DNA from: Pogonophryne albipinna
Lineage: Eukaryota > Chordata > Actinopteri > Perciformes > Artedidraconidae
NCBI GenBank assembly: GCA_028583405.1
Contig: CM053259.1
Span: 19,629,594 to 19,693,593 of the forward strand
Length of the DNA stretch: 64,000 bases
Reading direction: 5' to 3'
Positions 1 to 17,708 of the stretch are shown piece after piece. Within the stretch, counting starts at the first letter, position 1. Each line of letters opens with the position of its first letter. The notes below the pieces were generated by a model, which was given only the letters and a program-made list of their open reading frames with translations, had not been told where the DNA came from and ran no database searches. Position numbers and translations under genes: made by a program.

Positions 1-1698
1 ACTCTGCTGGAGGTTGCTTAGTGTTTGTTATTAAAGTCACCCATGTCCATTGTTTATTGCTCACGACAGCAGTAAACAGACACGCAGAGTATCCCTCAGG
101 AACGAGGAGTGGAAAATAACACTCATCTCCAAACAGACGAGGCAATCTGAGAGGAAAGAACTTGGAAAAAACTTTGCTTGAATGTTTGATCCTATTGATT
201 TTCGCTGGAAGAATGCCTTATAGCGAGTAGAGAGACTATCCATCAACGAAATAACCCGAGTTAAAATCGTTGAACTCGACGATTTGCTCTGCAGAAATGT
301 TTGCAGGCAAGATAATCGCCGGCAGCTCTAAAGGTGCTTTTCTGCAGCTGACCCTACGATCTTACTTCCCTCTGGAAAGGGAGAGGTGAAAAGAAAATGT
401 CTCCTCTGGGACTCAACCACAAAGAAAGAGAGAATGCTATTTTGTTGTAAGTACTTTTGAGAATAGTTTTGTGCTTCTCAGAATGGCAGATTTGTGTATA
501 TAGAAATAAATCAATGAACATTCAAAGACATCACATACCCAAACATATACATAAGATACTGAATATAAACAAAGCAATAAACTATAAACCCCCCCCCACT
601 TCCTCGGGCCTTACGGAGACATTATTAATAGGGTGTTTTTCGCACTCTCAGCGCTGCCAGTAAGGCTTCTCTTCTCACTGGAAGATCCCTCACTGACTGA
701 TACCTGAAGGTGTTATGTATGAAAATATATTTCTGCTCCAACAGAGAGCTCACATGGACAAACACGTAGTCACTAGGCAGCAAAGCGTTCCCTTTCCTAA
801 AGTTGCCTCTCCTCCAATCACAGCACAGCAGGAGCACCCTTATCTAGCTGAGGCCCTCTAGCGTCATTTCAGAAAGTGTAAGATAAGAGTAGAGATAGTT
901 GCAGCACACTGATGTTAACTCGCAATGAGATGTAATAGAAACACAATGTCTCGGTGCTTTAGACCTTTATGATGTGTAGCACAGTGCTTCAGTGCCAAAT
1001 CTGTATTGTTATGAGTACAATAATGCAAATAAACGAAAGTGTGTGTGAACTCTCTCTTCTGTTTCCTTTGGCCTTTCCCTGCTACGCACATGTGTACAAG
1101 AAATTGAAGGTGTTTATCAGCCTTCACAGTCCAGCAACTGAAAGGTGCCTTCTTATCTTTCTGACTGTTTGATGCTGTGAGAAAGTGAATCAAACATACT
1201 ATTTGGTAAACACATTATATTTCTTGACAGAGAAGGAGGATTAGGAGAGTCATTTATTTGAACAGAGCTCTGGATTAAAGCAATAGAGAGGAAACTGTGA
1301 GCTGTCCATGTGATGAGCTGCCACGTCCCTCACATTAAAATAAAATGTGCTTTACTTAACACGCATCTGGAATGTGACCAGGGCGATACGTTTTTTAAGC
1401 AAAGCTCTTGGCTAAGAGGAAAACACGGGGTTATAAAGTCCTTGACGTCAGATTTTATAACATCAAATTAAACATGGCCGTCCGACTAGCAGCTTTTAGG
1501 TTGTAATAGCAACATGGTGGCAGTTTGTCAGCAATGATTCAACAGTCAGCAGTCAACCTCTGTCCTTAAGCTTGAAAATCAAAACATCAACATAAGCTCA
1601 ACTAAGAGTAAGATATACGTCTCCATCTATTTATAAAACCATCTCAAATCAGAATTGACTTTTTTACTGAAAAGTAGGGATATGTGTGACAATCTCAC
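1..1698. other. Non-coding stretch, no gene seen
   Basis: AT-rich single-copy-looking DNA. Frames are short and stop-rich. No transposon termini, no array longer than a few units and no convincing splice-bounded frame were found. Probably intron or intergenic. Confidence 0.6.
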
Positions 1699-1790
1699 CT
1701 CATTCAACTCCTCCAGACCCCCCTGGTTTGTCAGCAGGTGGTACAGCCCATGGAGAGGGTTCCAGACTGTCCCAAAATGCAGTGCGTTGA
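1699..1790 (-). CDS. Candidate internal exon of an unidentified minus-strand gene
   Basis: On the minus strand a 92-bp open segment ends in a good donor (GAG followed by GTGAGA). It can start after an AG in CCCTGAG (the complement of 1791-1792). It would give 30 codons plus two leading bases, including WNPLHGLYHLLTNQGG and ending LEELNE. A better polypyrimidine acceptor, ending in CACCAG, lies about 19 bases upstream, but using it puts a TGA in this frame. The start is therefore the weak point. The incoming phase (two bases needed after one base) matches the outgoing phase of the candidate exon at 39532-39697. I do not recognise the protein. Seen: open frame and donor. Inferred: that it is an exon at all. 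It could be chance. Confidence 0.35.
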
Positions 1791-3934
1791 CTCAGGGACT
1801 CAGCACTCCCTGGTGGATGACAACAACAGCAAGAGTTAACAGTAAAGTAGGAAAAGGACAGAATATAACATGATAGAGAAAAATAATACAGCTTACTCCT
1901 AGAAAGCAGGAAAAAGATCACTGTGCATCCTATAGCGATAGTAAAAGATATATAAATAAAGGCTTTCCATGAAATTCATATTTTACTTTTATTATTCAGC
2001 ATTTTGTCCTTTTATGAGTAAATGAAATAACTAATGTGTGTGTGGGATAGTGAGGAAGGGAGATTAAGCGAAGAGAAAGAAACAGATGATTTAAGATTTG
2101 GGGGTGTTATTGATTATTTATGATTGAATTCTATATTATATCTCCAGACCTCAGATTCAAATAGTGCAGAACAACACACACCACTTACATGTACATCGCT
2201 ATTAATATTGCACAAGTCAAAACTTGAATGGAATGGGTTACAGCTTAAGTGTACAAGAAAGTCTTTGAGACATTGATTGAAATACCAATGAAAACCCACA
2301 TAGATATCAATTCTTCACAGGCTTTTAACATTGCTGCCAATCCCTTCCTTTCAATACCTTTGCTTAAGCCCTTTAAACCCTCCTCTTGTTTGACATTTTC
2401 ACTGTGCCTTTTATTCATTCTGTATCTGTAATTATATGGCGTAATGTTTTACCGTTTTAAAAACTGCAATGCAAATGCAGGTCATCATTATAAACAGGAC
2501 CCATCATTTTCATGGGGAAAAAAAAAACCTCAAGTGCATCTCTAAAGACATCAAATGTGCAACAAGCTACTTAAGCAGACACCCACACACCGGCATAAGA
2601 GACAGACTGGCTGATCGTCGACACTCTGTGGGACTAATTAGGCAGGTTGTGGTGGAATGATGGGGATGTTACGGAGAAACGAGAGACATGTTGCCTGCTG
2701 TTAATCAGCCGCAGTGTGTGTGTGTGACGTCACACATCCTACTGACCCACTTCTTACATGTTTCTTGACAAGGAAAGTGGTGGGTGGGAGTATGTTTGTG
2801 TCGCTGTCCAGCTGTGGACAGGTGTTTTGCAGTTATACCGAGGGAGGAATTACAACATGTGTTTGTGGTACTTAAGTAATGGCAAGATATCTCATGGTAT
2901 GCATGATGACTCTATTCTACAGGGGATTGAGAGATACGGGGGAAATGTGAAATTATAATGGCACAGTGATGCATAATGATAGAGAGAAAGAAACAGAAGT
3001 GTGGTGCGGCAGACATAGTAAAATCAATATCCACAGTGGGCTATAGTACAGTGTCAGGTTTAAATTAAGCATGTAAGCATACAAACCATAAGCTGCAGGC
3101 TCACAGGGTTTGTTGTGCCCTAAAGTTGTTTGTGATGTGTGTATGTAAAGCAGACAAATGATATGTACTGAGGCCATGGATTAGCAGACACCAACTGGCA
3201 AAGGAGGCTATCATGTGGTGTTAAAAAGACAAGGCAGAACGAGGGATGGAGATCAGAGAGAGGAAAAGAAGAGAGAGAGAAACAACAAAGGTTAAAGGTA
3301 AGGAAAAAATGTAGGAATAATCCAGAGGAAGACAGATGGAGAGAATACAATGGATGAAGAGGTAAAGCAGACAGAGAGGAAGAGAAAGGCGATAGAGAAA
3401 GAGAGGTAGAGACAGATGGTGGCAGAGAAAAGGCGGATAGAAACTCACTAGGTGGACAACACTGGCACAGCCAGCGACGCACAGCGGGGGGGGTGGCAAG
3501 CTGAACAATTTCAGCTTAAAAGAGAGAAGGACGAAAGTGAGAGGGAGGGCAGAGGAGAACTCTTTAGGAAAAATACTACGATAGTTGAGTCTTTAAAGAT
3601 GTCAAGTTTAAATATATTGTATCACCTAGTATGGCCTAAGCACAACCAAGGGATTACCTGGTAAGTAATTGTATTTAAAAGAAACTAAATAACTAAAACT
3701 AAACTAATATGCTGTTAAATAAACTATACGGCAAATAAAAAACTCCAACATTTTACAAGGCAGTGCCAGGGTCTTATACAACTATAAGAAGGCTTTAGGA
3801 CTCCCAGGGGAAAATGGTTGCTGGAAAGAAGTTATGTCTGGCAGGCATTTTAAATCACAATGAAAACATAAAAGCTGTCACAATGAGAACGCTGTCAAGA
3901 TAACCTGTTGCTGAATTTCAAAATGTACATGTAA

Positions 3935-3935
<1 letters not shown>
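1791..3935. other. Non-coding stretch with a purine-rich tract
   Basis: No gene or transposon end found. About 3225-3450 is strongly purine-rich on the plus strand (GAGA/GGAAGA runs), which accounts for the long leucine/serine-rich frames on the complement. Those are low-complexity artefacts. Confidence 0.55.

Positions 3936-3987
<52 letters not shown>
3936..3987. repeat. (GT)n microsatellite
   Basis: About 26 uninterrupted GT dinucleotides. Confidence 0.95.
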
Positions 3988-3988
<1 letters not shown>

Positions 3989-4039
3989 CAGACGTGTGCT
4001 TTCAGGTTTTTCTCTGAGAATACCTACTTCACATCATTG

Positions 4040-4150
4040 CATTAGATTTGATTAGCAGACGCTTTTGTGACTTACAATAAGTGCATTCAACCTCCCAACT
4101 AACAGCTAAGAGCAGGCTCAGTGCTACAGTACAAGTACACAATTGCCTAA
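4040..4150 (-). repeat. Fragment of a teleost SINE/LINE-like dispersed repeat (tail portion)
   Basis: It contains GATTAGCAGACGCTTTT followed by GACTTACAATAAGTGCATT. This resembles the complement of the 3' tail of the SINE at 29517-29717 (ATCCAAAGCGACTTACA), with the middle of the motif shortened. Only the tail and some adjoining sequence are present; no pol III boxes were found beside it. Assignment is by motif similarity. Confidence 0.5.
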
Positions 4151-6510
4151 AGCACATCTACAGCGTTCATTCATTGAAACACACGGATTAAAAGACATGT
4201 TTAATGCATGTCTAGACATCTACCTGACCCTGTCATAAAGAGAAACTCAAAATGAGCTAACGGGGAAGGTTGGCCAGTACAGCTGATTGTTAGAAGGACA
4301 CAGTGTTCAAATGGCGGAATGGGTGCTTTAAACTCTTTAAAAAGGATAAAAGTGCAATCTTTTATGTGCATCTACAGCTGTTTTATCACACAGCGGGTGA
4401 GAGAGTTCACCATTTTCTGTCATTTATATGTCTAGATCTGGATCAAAAGGCGATAATTTCAACATGCCTAACAAGTGTTCTCCGTGTGAGTGTTTGTGTA
4501 CTTGACTTTATGCTGGCGTGATTACACCATGAATGCTTTTGTCCACTCAACCATCACTTCATCTGTGTAAGTGCTCGCATTCTTCCCATTCTCTCTTCAC
4601 CAAGTGTAGTCAAAAAAATGTTGTCCACCCACAATTGCCATGGCGGTGGCCAAACTCTTTGCCTACGGTACAAGTTTTGCCTAACAGTGCAGTCTTTTTT
4701 TTAAATCTTTGCGACCACAAGTACTGGGTTCAAATGCAAACATCAGCAACATATTTACTGCCTCTGAAGGGCGCAGAAAATAAAAGATAAATATGAGGTT
4801 ACAGTAAAAGTGAGTACTAATTATGAATAAATTTGCTTTCTTTCAATTATTTAGAGAGGTGCGAGTACATCTCAAATGTACAATTTATTTTTCTACTTGC
4901 TTAGACAATGTACAAGTCCTGGAGTACACAGTTCATCATTCATTACAAATATGACAGACAATCACACACACAGGAAACGGAATACTTTGGGAGCTGACGT
5001 AGTGTCTGACAGCTGTTTGGTTGGCTGAGGCAGAAGAATGCTGAGAGTCTTTCTGTTCGTGTAGACTGAGCGACTGACCATCAGTGTAAGTGTAAAGGAA
5101 ATGCCTTCCTCAACCACAACCTCATTTTCCTGGACTGCAACATATCTGCCATACCACAAGAGAGGAATCAGCCCTCTGAAGGTTCAAGGTGCTCAAAGCA
5201 GGGAGGAATTTTATCTTGGGTGCACACATGTCTGGAAAGACCAGTGTCCTTTTCTTACCGCCATACTTTATCTACCGTCCCAGACTCCTTTGCTAGTGCT
5301 GGTGGAAGTGTGTACGTGGCAGCTGTGTGAGTTTCAGTTCCAAAGCACAAGTTCCTGTTGCTGACCTGAACTATTTTTAATATTCAAGTTGATGATACGC
5401 TGCTGGAAGGAATGAAAGAAGATCACAAGCCACATACAAATCATTCAGCAGAGACAAACATAAAAGAAAGGTCAGCATTTCAGGTTTATAATACTGTCTC
5501 TCTTTATCCCTCCACTTTACTCTTCCAAATCACCATTTATAGCCATCCTCAAATCTGAAGCTCATGTCAGTGACAATCTGGGATATTTGGACATCAAACC
5601 AGACTGTAAGAAGTAAAGGTTGCTACTACAAACTGAGAGGGATCTACAGCCCACTGCTACACTTCATAATATCTTACTGATGGAGGTCAGACTTCTCTCC
5701 CACTCTCTTAAATGAGAACTGACCTAATTGACTACGTTTTCTCTGTGGCTTAAGTGACTGAGAAGATTCAAGCCACAGGCATGAACTGTTTTAATGTGTA
5801 CATCGACCTTGTCTACATCTGTTTTAACTAACAGCTTGTCTGCCTTCTAAGCTGTCATTTATTGTGTCTTGTGAGCCAAAAAGAAGACATTCTTCAATGT
5901 TTTGATAACACAAATCATTGACCTTCAGAGGGGAAAAGAGCATAGCTGTGATGTGTACCCTTAAATTGAGCAACTGATTTAATTAGCTTAATAAACTTAA
6001 AAAAAACATTGAATTGGCAATAATGAAAACAGCTATTTTCTAAATTAAGAAAACAATGTATTCTTGCAAGTTAGCTTTCGTTGTATTTCTCTCCCTCAAA
6101 TTAAACCTACACCTATGTGACTCGTCATTAGTATACTGAAAGTTCATTGGACAGCTACTCTCTGAGGAAGGTAAGGGAAGGGAGAATCCTGCATGCACGA
6201 AACCTAACAACTTCTGTTTCCTTGTAGCTTTCCTTGGAGGCAGCTGTTGCTTTTTACATTTTTTTGCTTTCCGTTTTCACTTGTTCCACACATACAGACT
6301 CAAAGTCACTGGCACAACACCATCCCATCTTTTAATAAAGTACAGGGTAGAACGTCCTGTCTGAGATTCACTTTTTGTGGCTGTACAATCTCACTTGTGG
6401 GTGAAGCACACATACATGTATGCAGGCACACAGACAAACATAGAGAGGACATGTGTTCATTTGTCCCAAATAAAGACAATGGGGTGAGACTAATCCAAAG
6501 CTCTGTGTGT

Positions 6511-6511
<1 letters not shown>
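4151..6511. other. Non-coding stretch, nothing identified
   Basis: About 2.4 kb of AT-rich DNA with no array, terminal inverted repeat or convincing exon. Frames near 5101-5364 and 4533-4790 have no splice signals or protein-like composition that would support them. Confidence 0.5.

Positions 6512-6558
<47 letters not shown>
6512..6558. repeat. (GT)n microsatellite
   Basis: About 23 GT units. It lies about 100 bp upstream of a long (CA)n array, so the two form an inverted pair. Confidence 0.95.
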
Positions 6559-6560
<2 letters not shown>

Positions 6561-6655
6561 GCTAAGAGGGCATGGTGAGAGAATAGGAAGCAGTGCTTTC
6601 TGTGCCAACCCTCTCCTTGGCAGTCAAACAAGGACACACACACACAGTCAAACAA

Positions 6656-6951
<296 letters not shown>

Positions 6952-7743
6952 CATTTTTAATTGGCTACTGATTTGCCAGTTAGTATTCTTGCCACTCTCC
7001 TCACACAGCTGGACCCCGAGAATGTGTGTATGAGTATGTGATAGTGTGTGTGTCTCTCATCTTGAAGCAATTAGGTTAGCAAGTGAGTGTGCCTGTGCAT
7101 GTGTGCAGGTACAGGAAAGTGTCATTTCGAAATGGATACCCTTCACATCCTGCTAGTGTTTGTGCAATTAAAGGATGTCCAGTTTAGTGGTTAAACTCCT
7201 CAAATTCTCTCTCTGTGCTGCCTTTTATTTTGAGCATAATTCAAATAATAAAAAATGATTTGTCTACTCCGATAGTTTGAGGTCTCAATGTTGTTTGCGG
7301 ACACATGCAGTAATTTGCATGCTGCATAGTCTCTGAATTGTTCATGGACAGTCTGAGTGACAAACACAGGTGATGTAAATGTTTAGTTCTAAATGCCAGA
7401 ATACTCAACGCTCTGAAAACTCACACACACTCCATAGTTGTGCTCCATGGCTTATACTATGTGACTGTGTGTAACCACATCAGTGTGCGGTGAACCAACG
7501 AACAGAGAACCTTGAAACAGTCTGTGCAACAAGGTGTGTGTACTTGTGAGATTTATGTAGCCCATATCATCAAGAGCAGATTGCATCCTCTTGTGCAATA
7601 TTCTGCAAGGCAATGACAATCAGTCCTCTTACACTCTGCACACGTCCACACACACACACATCAATGAGCCAGCCAAGGTCAAAACAAAGAGGATGAGATA
7701 AGTGTGTGGTGTGTGTGGTCTTTGTGTGTGTGCATGTGTGCGT

Positions 7744-7832
7744 GATGACATCATTACTAGAGCAGAGCACTCGATAGCTGATTGATGGAGAGGGGTTGTT
7801 ACGGTCGACTGCTGTGAGCTCATTGTCCGGCA
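7744..7832 (+). repeat. Copy A of a diverged duplicated segment (GATGACATCATTACTA core)
   Basis: It begins with the 16-bp core GATGACATCATTACTA, followed by blocks CTGAT, GATGGA, TTA, CTGC and TGAGC. These recur in the same order in copy B at 12798-12870. Both copies are preceded and followed by TG-rich sequence. The core contains TGACATCA, an AP-1/CRE-like octamer. It could be an old dispersed repeat or a local duplication. Confidence 0.55.
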
Positions 7833-8764
7833 ACCAGACAGTTGGACCTTGCCAATGTGTGTGTGTGTGTGTGTGTGATCTGAGTCCTGCAGCTCACAGA
7901 ATGGACGGGACAGCCTGTTGCAGAGAAACTGGTGTCATGCACACGTGTGGTCATGTACATAGGTCTCTCCATACTGTACTGATTTATAGTTGATAAAGCA
8001 GACACGCATATTTCTTTTAACACACACACACACACACACACACACAGATACAAACACACACACATACGCGCACACACACACACAAAAAGCTAGACAGCAT
8101 GGCACTCATCTTGACTACTAAGTAGCTATTTATACTTTATTGCTTCTGATGGTGCAACAACGTTAACTAGTCTTAAAAAGTTGACAAGAGGACTGTGACA
8201 TCTATACAGTTTGTGATTGTCACACAATGTGTGGGCTTGGAGAAGTAATTCAATTGTATTATTATATTTCTTTAGGTACCTTTGGCTTCAAATGTCACTA
8301 TACTTTCTACTAGTTTCCTTACTTTTCCCTCTCTCACCTTCAAACTTGCTTCATTTATACATACAGTTCTTAATGTTTGTGAAGAAGCATTATTAAACTC
8401 AAACATTATAAAGTTATTAGTCTAATGATTAATAGGGAAGCAATAGCACATCGAAATGGAAAAATATCCAGAAATCCATGTATTCTTTATTTTTAATCCA
8501 ATTTAACATATATCGTTTACTGACAGGCAATGAATGCATCCACCGGCAGATGGATTATGTATTTCAAACTGTGGATTAAATTACAGCGGTGTTAAATCCA
8601 TTTTTTGTATTCATGGATGTTAAAAAAACCCTCCTCTGGTGTTTGTTTGAGAAAGTCATTCTCTGGGTTCTGTTGCTCCATGTGTACGATTTGTATTAGT
8701 AGGTTTTTGGATCACTTTGCACCAGGTTTCCATATTTTCACAGCTCTCTTTGCTATCTATTTCT

Positions 8765-8895
8765 CTTTGGTTAGAATAGAATAGAATCGTGTAATGTACA
8801 ATGTGCAATGAGATAAATAAATGCTTCTCCCTTTCAAGGGTGCCATCAAAACAAAAAACATCACAACATACAACAATACACGCAGAATACATACT
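8765..8895 (-). repeat. Possible degraded non-LTR retrotransposon tail
   Basis: AGAATAGAATAGAAT followed by a TTTATTGTCATTGCAC-like stretch in degenerate form resembles the complement of a fish LINE 3' end with a short tandem tail. No coding part remains. Motif-level recognition only. Confidence 0.3.
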
Positions 8896-11742
8896 TAGGA
8901 ATAAGATGCAGTAATTATTTCCAGGAGTATAAAAATAAAATCTATAATGTAATAAATAATAATTAATAATGATAGTTACCTTCCTTGTTCCTGTGGGGGG
9001 TCATTAATGAGGGTCAGTGCTCGGTGTTACAGCAACTTTGACTGACTTGTAAGGAGATAGTCAGTTCAATCTCTCTCACAAGCCCTATCAGGTTACCAAT
9101 CTCACACATACACACCGACAGGCTTCTCAGATGACCACTCATTGAGAAGCAAAGGCAGGAGACACAATACTAACGTTGCGTAACGAAAAGAAAGAAATCA
9201 CAGGTCTGTCTGCTTTGATGTCACCTGAGCAGCCAGAACTAATCAGGCTCTTCAGCTGATTTAAATCACAAGGAGAAGTCTGAAAGGCTTACAGGAAGTG
9301 ATAAAAAGCAAAAAGCTAGAAGGGCTAAAGCACAAGTTATGAAAACATGTGTCAGTTAGGTTTCCATTAGGCAAGTTTCTATTGAATCCCAACTGCAAAC
9401 TTCTTTTCCATCATCATTTCTTCATGCCTATAGTCAGGAGGGATCATGCATTATTTTAGCCTATTGAGAACAGATTCTGAGACCAAACATAATGGCAAGC
9501 ACACATCATACTGCAGCTCTATTAACAATACTTTAAACATACACTCATTCTTACGTCTTTGAGGAACAGGGAAACAAGAAAGATGCTTTGATGCTTATAG
9601 AAATGATCTGACGGTAAGTATACGTGGTTGGAATCATAAAACCGTAACTGCTGAGAATATGGTAGAAACATCTAAAGTGGCAAGCCTCAGGTAGTCACCG
9701 TATAGCTCAATGAGTAAAACATTCACCGCTAAGGTAAGGGTTTTTTATTTCCACTGAGAACATATATTACAAAAAGAAAAATCTAGTAGGTAATAATATG
9801 GAATCCCACACTGATTGTGGCCCAATTTGTAAATGGGGCAGCCTCGATGTTAGACTGACCATCTCATAGGTTAGTCTAAAACTTGTGTGTCTGCTTTTAC
9901 CTTTTACTGTACATCTGTCTGTCAGCTGGGGTGTAGATCCAGATTGTCTGTTGTGTGGTGGGTCACATTTGATCAATCAGTGCCTAATAAAGCAGCTGGT
10001 AGCCAAACTAGTTTTCTATCTGCACAGAAAGAGAGAATATCAAAAGTAATTAAACTCAGACGCTGCGCCAGCGCCACTGCAGAACGAAGACAGAGTACCT
10101 TTGAACCCAAGATAGATTTAAGAAAAAAGAAAGATAAAAAAAAAATCCAGTGGCATATCAGGGTGGGGTGTTAACAGAGATAATGAATAAAAGAAAGAGA
10201 CACAACACAAAAGAAGAACCACAGTAGAGGAGGCAGAGTGTGATAAAAGAAACAGGAACTCGTCTCTCTTTCACTTTTTCTAAGATCTTCAAAGGCTAAT
10301 GTTACACTCCTGAGACGCTGCTACACAGGTGGGACGCACACAAATACACACTAGTACACCCTGCTGTGAGACAAGCTCTGTGCTACCCTCCTCTGAACCA
10401 AAGTAATGATACACTAGAAACTCTGACAGACAGATGAAGGCAGAGTAGGAGGCGGAGTAAGACGGAGAAAAAAAATACAAAAGGAAAAGAGGAAGAAATT
10501 AGACAAACTGTATTAGAGACATGTGTAGGAAGAAAAGCTGCAGGCTACTAGTCAAATATGTTGGCAAAAACAGCATACATCATGTGCAGTTAGCACAAAT
10601 CAAAGCAGATAAAAGCCCTAAACTCAAACTATGATGTAATCAATCTAATATTAATAGCATTCAGATTCAAATAACACTGCTCTTCTCAATGATAGCAACC
10701 ATGAACTCGTGCCAATGACATCTTTACTTACATTGCTATGATCAAAGTCATTTCTGTTATTCTTCAACGAAACATTACAGTAATAAAGGTAGTGTAAAAA
10801 AGAAACCTGCACTCCCCAGCCCATAAAGGTTGATTTGTTTCTTCTCACCTTTGCCCTGGTAAGAAGTTCACAGCCTAACCTAACATCACTGTTTTTCTTC
10901 TCACTGCATGGAGGATGTGTCGGCAGCTAAAACTGTGTGCAGTACACGGCTTTATCGCCAATCTGCACGGCTGATAAAGTCGGACTCATTATTTGCCGTG
11001 TAGGGCTGCTTGTTCTGGGGAAATAATATCACTGCACACCTTGTTAACTGTGTTTCTCTTTAGTTGTTTCACCCACCCTCATTTTCTCTTTGTCGTCGTC
11101 TTTCTCTTCAAAACCGCCTCTCTGTCTTTTTGTTGCTTTTCAAACTCACTTTGTCTCCTACATGAGTCTTACATATTTTGTCTACCTTATTTTCCTCTAT
11201 CTTTTAACCCCACCTTCCCACATTTGCAGGTTTTACAATGCTATGCCCCCCCCCCCCAGACTCCCCCAGTTTACTCATGTGCGCCTGTTGCACACACTGA
11301 ATCCACTTGTCAAATGAGCACTCGAAGGATGTCTTACACGCAGCTCAATTCTACGCTGAATTGGTTGACTGACAGAGCGTTAGCGTCTGTGCGCACTCTG
11401 ATTTCCGATGGAAACAAGTATGTAGATGCAGCACGTCTTGGAAGTTACTGCACACATGTACAAAAAAACTAAAGATGCTAGGATGTTTTATGTTTCTGGC
11501 GGCAGCAGATTTCAAAAACCCGGGTGTGTATAAAAGAGTATGCTTACTAAAATAGTACAAACAGCGGGAACAGAAACCTGTCTATGTTTTTCTTACATCA
11601 ATAAAGGGCGTCATATTCCTTTAAGAGTGTGGGTTTCTTACGGCAGTCACACACTGAGCCACGTCTATTAATAACCCAGCTGTTTGAGGAGTTGCTACAT
11701 TTACATGGGAACTGTGCATAAACACACACATGCATTGATGTC

Positions 11743-13962
<2,220 letters not shown>

Positions 13963-14058
13963 GTGATCATAAAGCTGACACTGCTGTTGTTCAGACTTAA
14001 AGTGCTGGGAAGAAACACACCCAGGGATAAAGTAAAGGGTATATGTCAGAGTTTCAAA

Positions 14059-14059
<1 letters not shown>

Positions 14060-14092
<33 letters not shown>

Positions 14093-14104
14093 GGGGGGGG
14101 GGGG
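14060..14104. repeat. Compound (GT)n(G)n tract
   Basis: About 15 GT units run straight into about 15 consecutive G. Confidence 0.9.
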
Positions 14105-14229
14105 CTGGAGGCTTTAGCTCAGAGGCCCACTACAACAATGTATTGCAGTAAATCCAATGAAGGGAGAGATCTCAGTGTTTGACTGGAGAGAATTTTCTAT
14201 ATGCTCCATTCAACCTTAGAGCAACAACC

Positions 14230-15907
<1,678 letters not shown>

Positions 15908-16866
15908 CAGTGGTTCTCAACTGGTGGGTCGCGACCCAAAAGTGGGTCGCGGACCCCCTTCGAGTGGGTCGCAGATGTGAGTGAAGAAAAAAAAATTGAA
16001 AAAGAAAATCTTTTTTTTTTTTTATAAAGTCAAACTTTTATTTTGAAAGCCCAATTTTCTAATGCTGTGCATGCAGTCGGCGTTGGACTGGAAGTACCGG
16101 AGACCATAAACGGTTTTGAAAACTTCTGTCACGTAGTGATCATCTTCTCAATAAAACATCTTTGCTGATGTTTTTTCGAGTCTTCTGGCCAATCAGAATC
16201 AAGATTGTTGCCGGAGTCCCCACGGAGAATAACTTAGCGGTAGAACTCTTCTTTATACATCCATGGGTACAACTTCAGATAAAAATGAACACGTAATGAA
16301 ATATGACCCCCGGTTTGATGATTGACAGGTCACAGAACAATGGGGGCTATCTACCCTACCCACAATTTAAAGTAATTCACACAGACTATCTCCTCTTTGC
16401 TCTTCTCTCTGTGAGGAGCAGCAAGCAGTCATAAAGTGAAATACAAACAATGGCATAAATTATTATTAATATGTCGGGTAGTAATAGATGTATTTATTTT
16501 CTTCTCAGAGTGTACCAGAATGCGTAGTTTATATGTTAGTATTTCTAAAAATCTCCTGGGGGAGAATCCCCCCAGACCCCCCCTGCTGGGGATGGGTTTT
16601 CAGCATGTGTGACTTTTTATGTTATACAGTTCATCTTTGATTCCATCATCTCATTAAACCTTATTTAAAAGCATACTTTAGTTCTATGAAGGGATATAAG
16701 GGATATTTGCACTGTACTTCACTTTAATTAATATTGTATGCTGCAAAGCGTATATATTACAGCACGATTTTTTGTTGAATAGATTTGAGTGGTTAAAAAT
16801 TTCGGGTGGCGATTTATTGATAAAGGAAAAAGTGGGTCCCGAGGCCTGACCAGTTGAGAACCACTG
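15908..16866. mobile_element. Non-autonomous hAT transposon (959 bp)
   Basis: The termini are CAGTGGTTCTCAACTGG on the left and its inverted complement on the right. They are flanked by a perfect 8-bp target-site duplication ATCTACAG at 15900-15907 and 16867-16874. Eight-base duplications and CAG..CTG ends are typical of hAT elements. The interior has no transposase-length frame, so movement would need a transposase from elsewhere. The left end continues into tandem GTGGGTCGCG-like motifs. The exact duplication suggests a fairly recent insertion. Confidence 0.95.
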
Positions 16867-16977
16867 ATCTACAGTAGTCAGGTTCCAGGGTCCATGTACA
16901 TGACGAATTAAAGGGGGATCATTTAATGCAATCCTGTATAATGCATGTTCACTCAGTATTTAAAGACTGGTTCAATA

Positions 16978-17616
16978 GGCGCATTCACACCGCAGTACTT
17001 TTCCCACAAAGGTTCATCAGAACTTAGTTCATGAGAACTCTTTAGTTCTCATGAACTAAGTACAGATCGCGTTCACACCGGAATAAGTCCCTGGGGGAGG
17101 ATTAGGCAAATGAAGCCGCTGACGTCACTTCTTCTTCTTCTGCTGCTTTGGGTTTACTGGCAGGCCGCAAACCACTTCACGGCGTATACTGCCGCCCAAA
17201 GTCCCCAGCCGGAAGTCCCCGGAGTTGGGGACTGGCTTCAGTATGCTGCTAAATCGCCAGAACGCCGACACCTCCTCATCTCCACCGCTCCCATGTTTTA
17301 TTTTGTGTTGCCATAAGTTAGTCTCTCTGCGTTTCTGCGCTGAGCTAATGCTAATAATGCTAATACGAGGATAATAAAATGGCGGCTTCACAAAACTTTT
17401 TGGGAGTTTTACGGGGCGTGGTTTGCAATCCGCCCAGCCAATCAGACATAGGAACCTTTTTCTCCCACGAAAGTCCCTGCTCTCTAGCAGGGACGGAAAA
17501 GGGGGTGAAAAGGTTCTCATGAACTAATTTTAGTTCCGGCTCTTTTTGGTGTGAACGCAACATTTCGGAACTATATCGGAACTAAAGTGGGAAAAGTACT
17601 GCGGTGTGAACGCGCC
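16978..17616. mobile_element. Harbinger-like MITE (639 bp)
   Basis: About 30-bp terminal inverted repeats begin GGCGCATTCACACCGCAGT on the left and match the complement of the right end with a single difference (GCGTTCACACC). The flanks are ATA on the left and TTA on the right, which fits a 3-bp TWA-type duplication with one change. The interior has an 18-bp perfect hairpin (17022-17039 with 17044-17061, 4-base loop) and a related half-palindrome near 17511-17535. No transposase is encoded. The superfamily is inferred from flank size and TIR style; the element boundaries are clear. Confidence 0.85.
17022..17061. repeat. 18-bp perfect hairpin inside the MITE
   Basis: ACTTAGTTCATGAGAACT is followed by a CTTT loop and then its exact complement. 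It lies just inside the left terminal repeat of the MITE at 16978-17616. Confidence 0.9.
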
Positions 17617-17708
17617 TTATGTTGTTTATTGTAATAAAAGCTACATATAAGTCAAAATAGTCTACTTGCATTGACAATTGATTACATACAACCCAGTCTC
17701 ACGGCATT

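Noticed and set aside
3120..3508. Overlapping leucine/serine-rich minus-strand frames
   Set aside because: They come from a purine-rich tract on the other strand, and two frames are open at once, as expected for low-complexity DNA.
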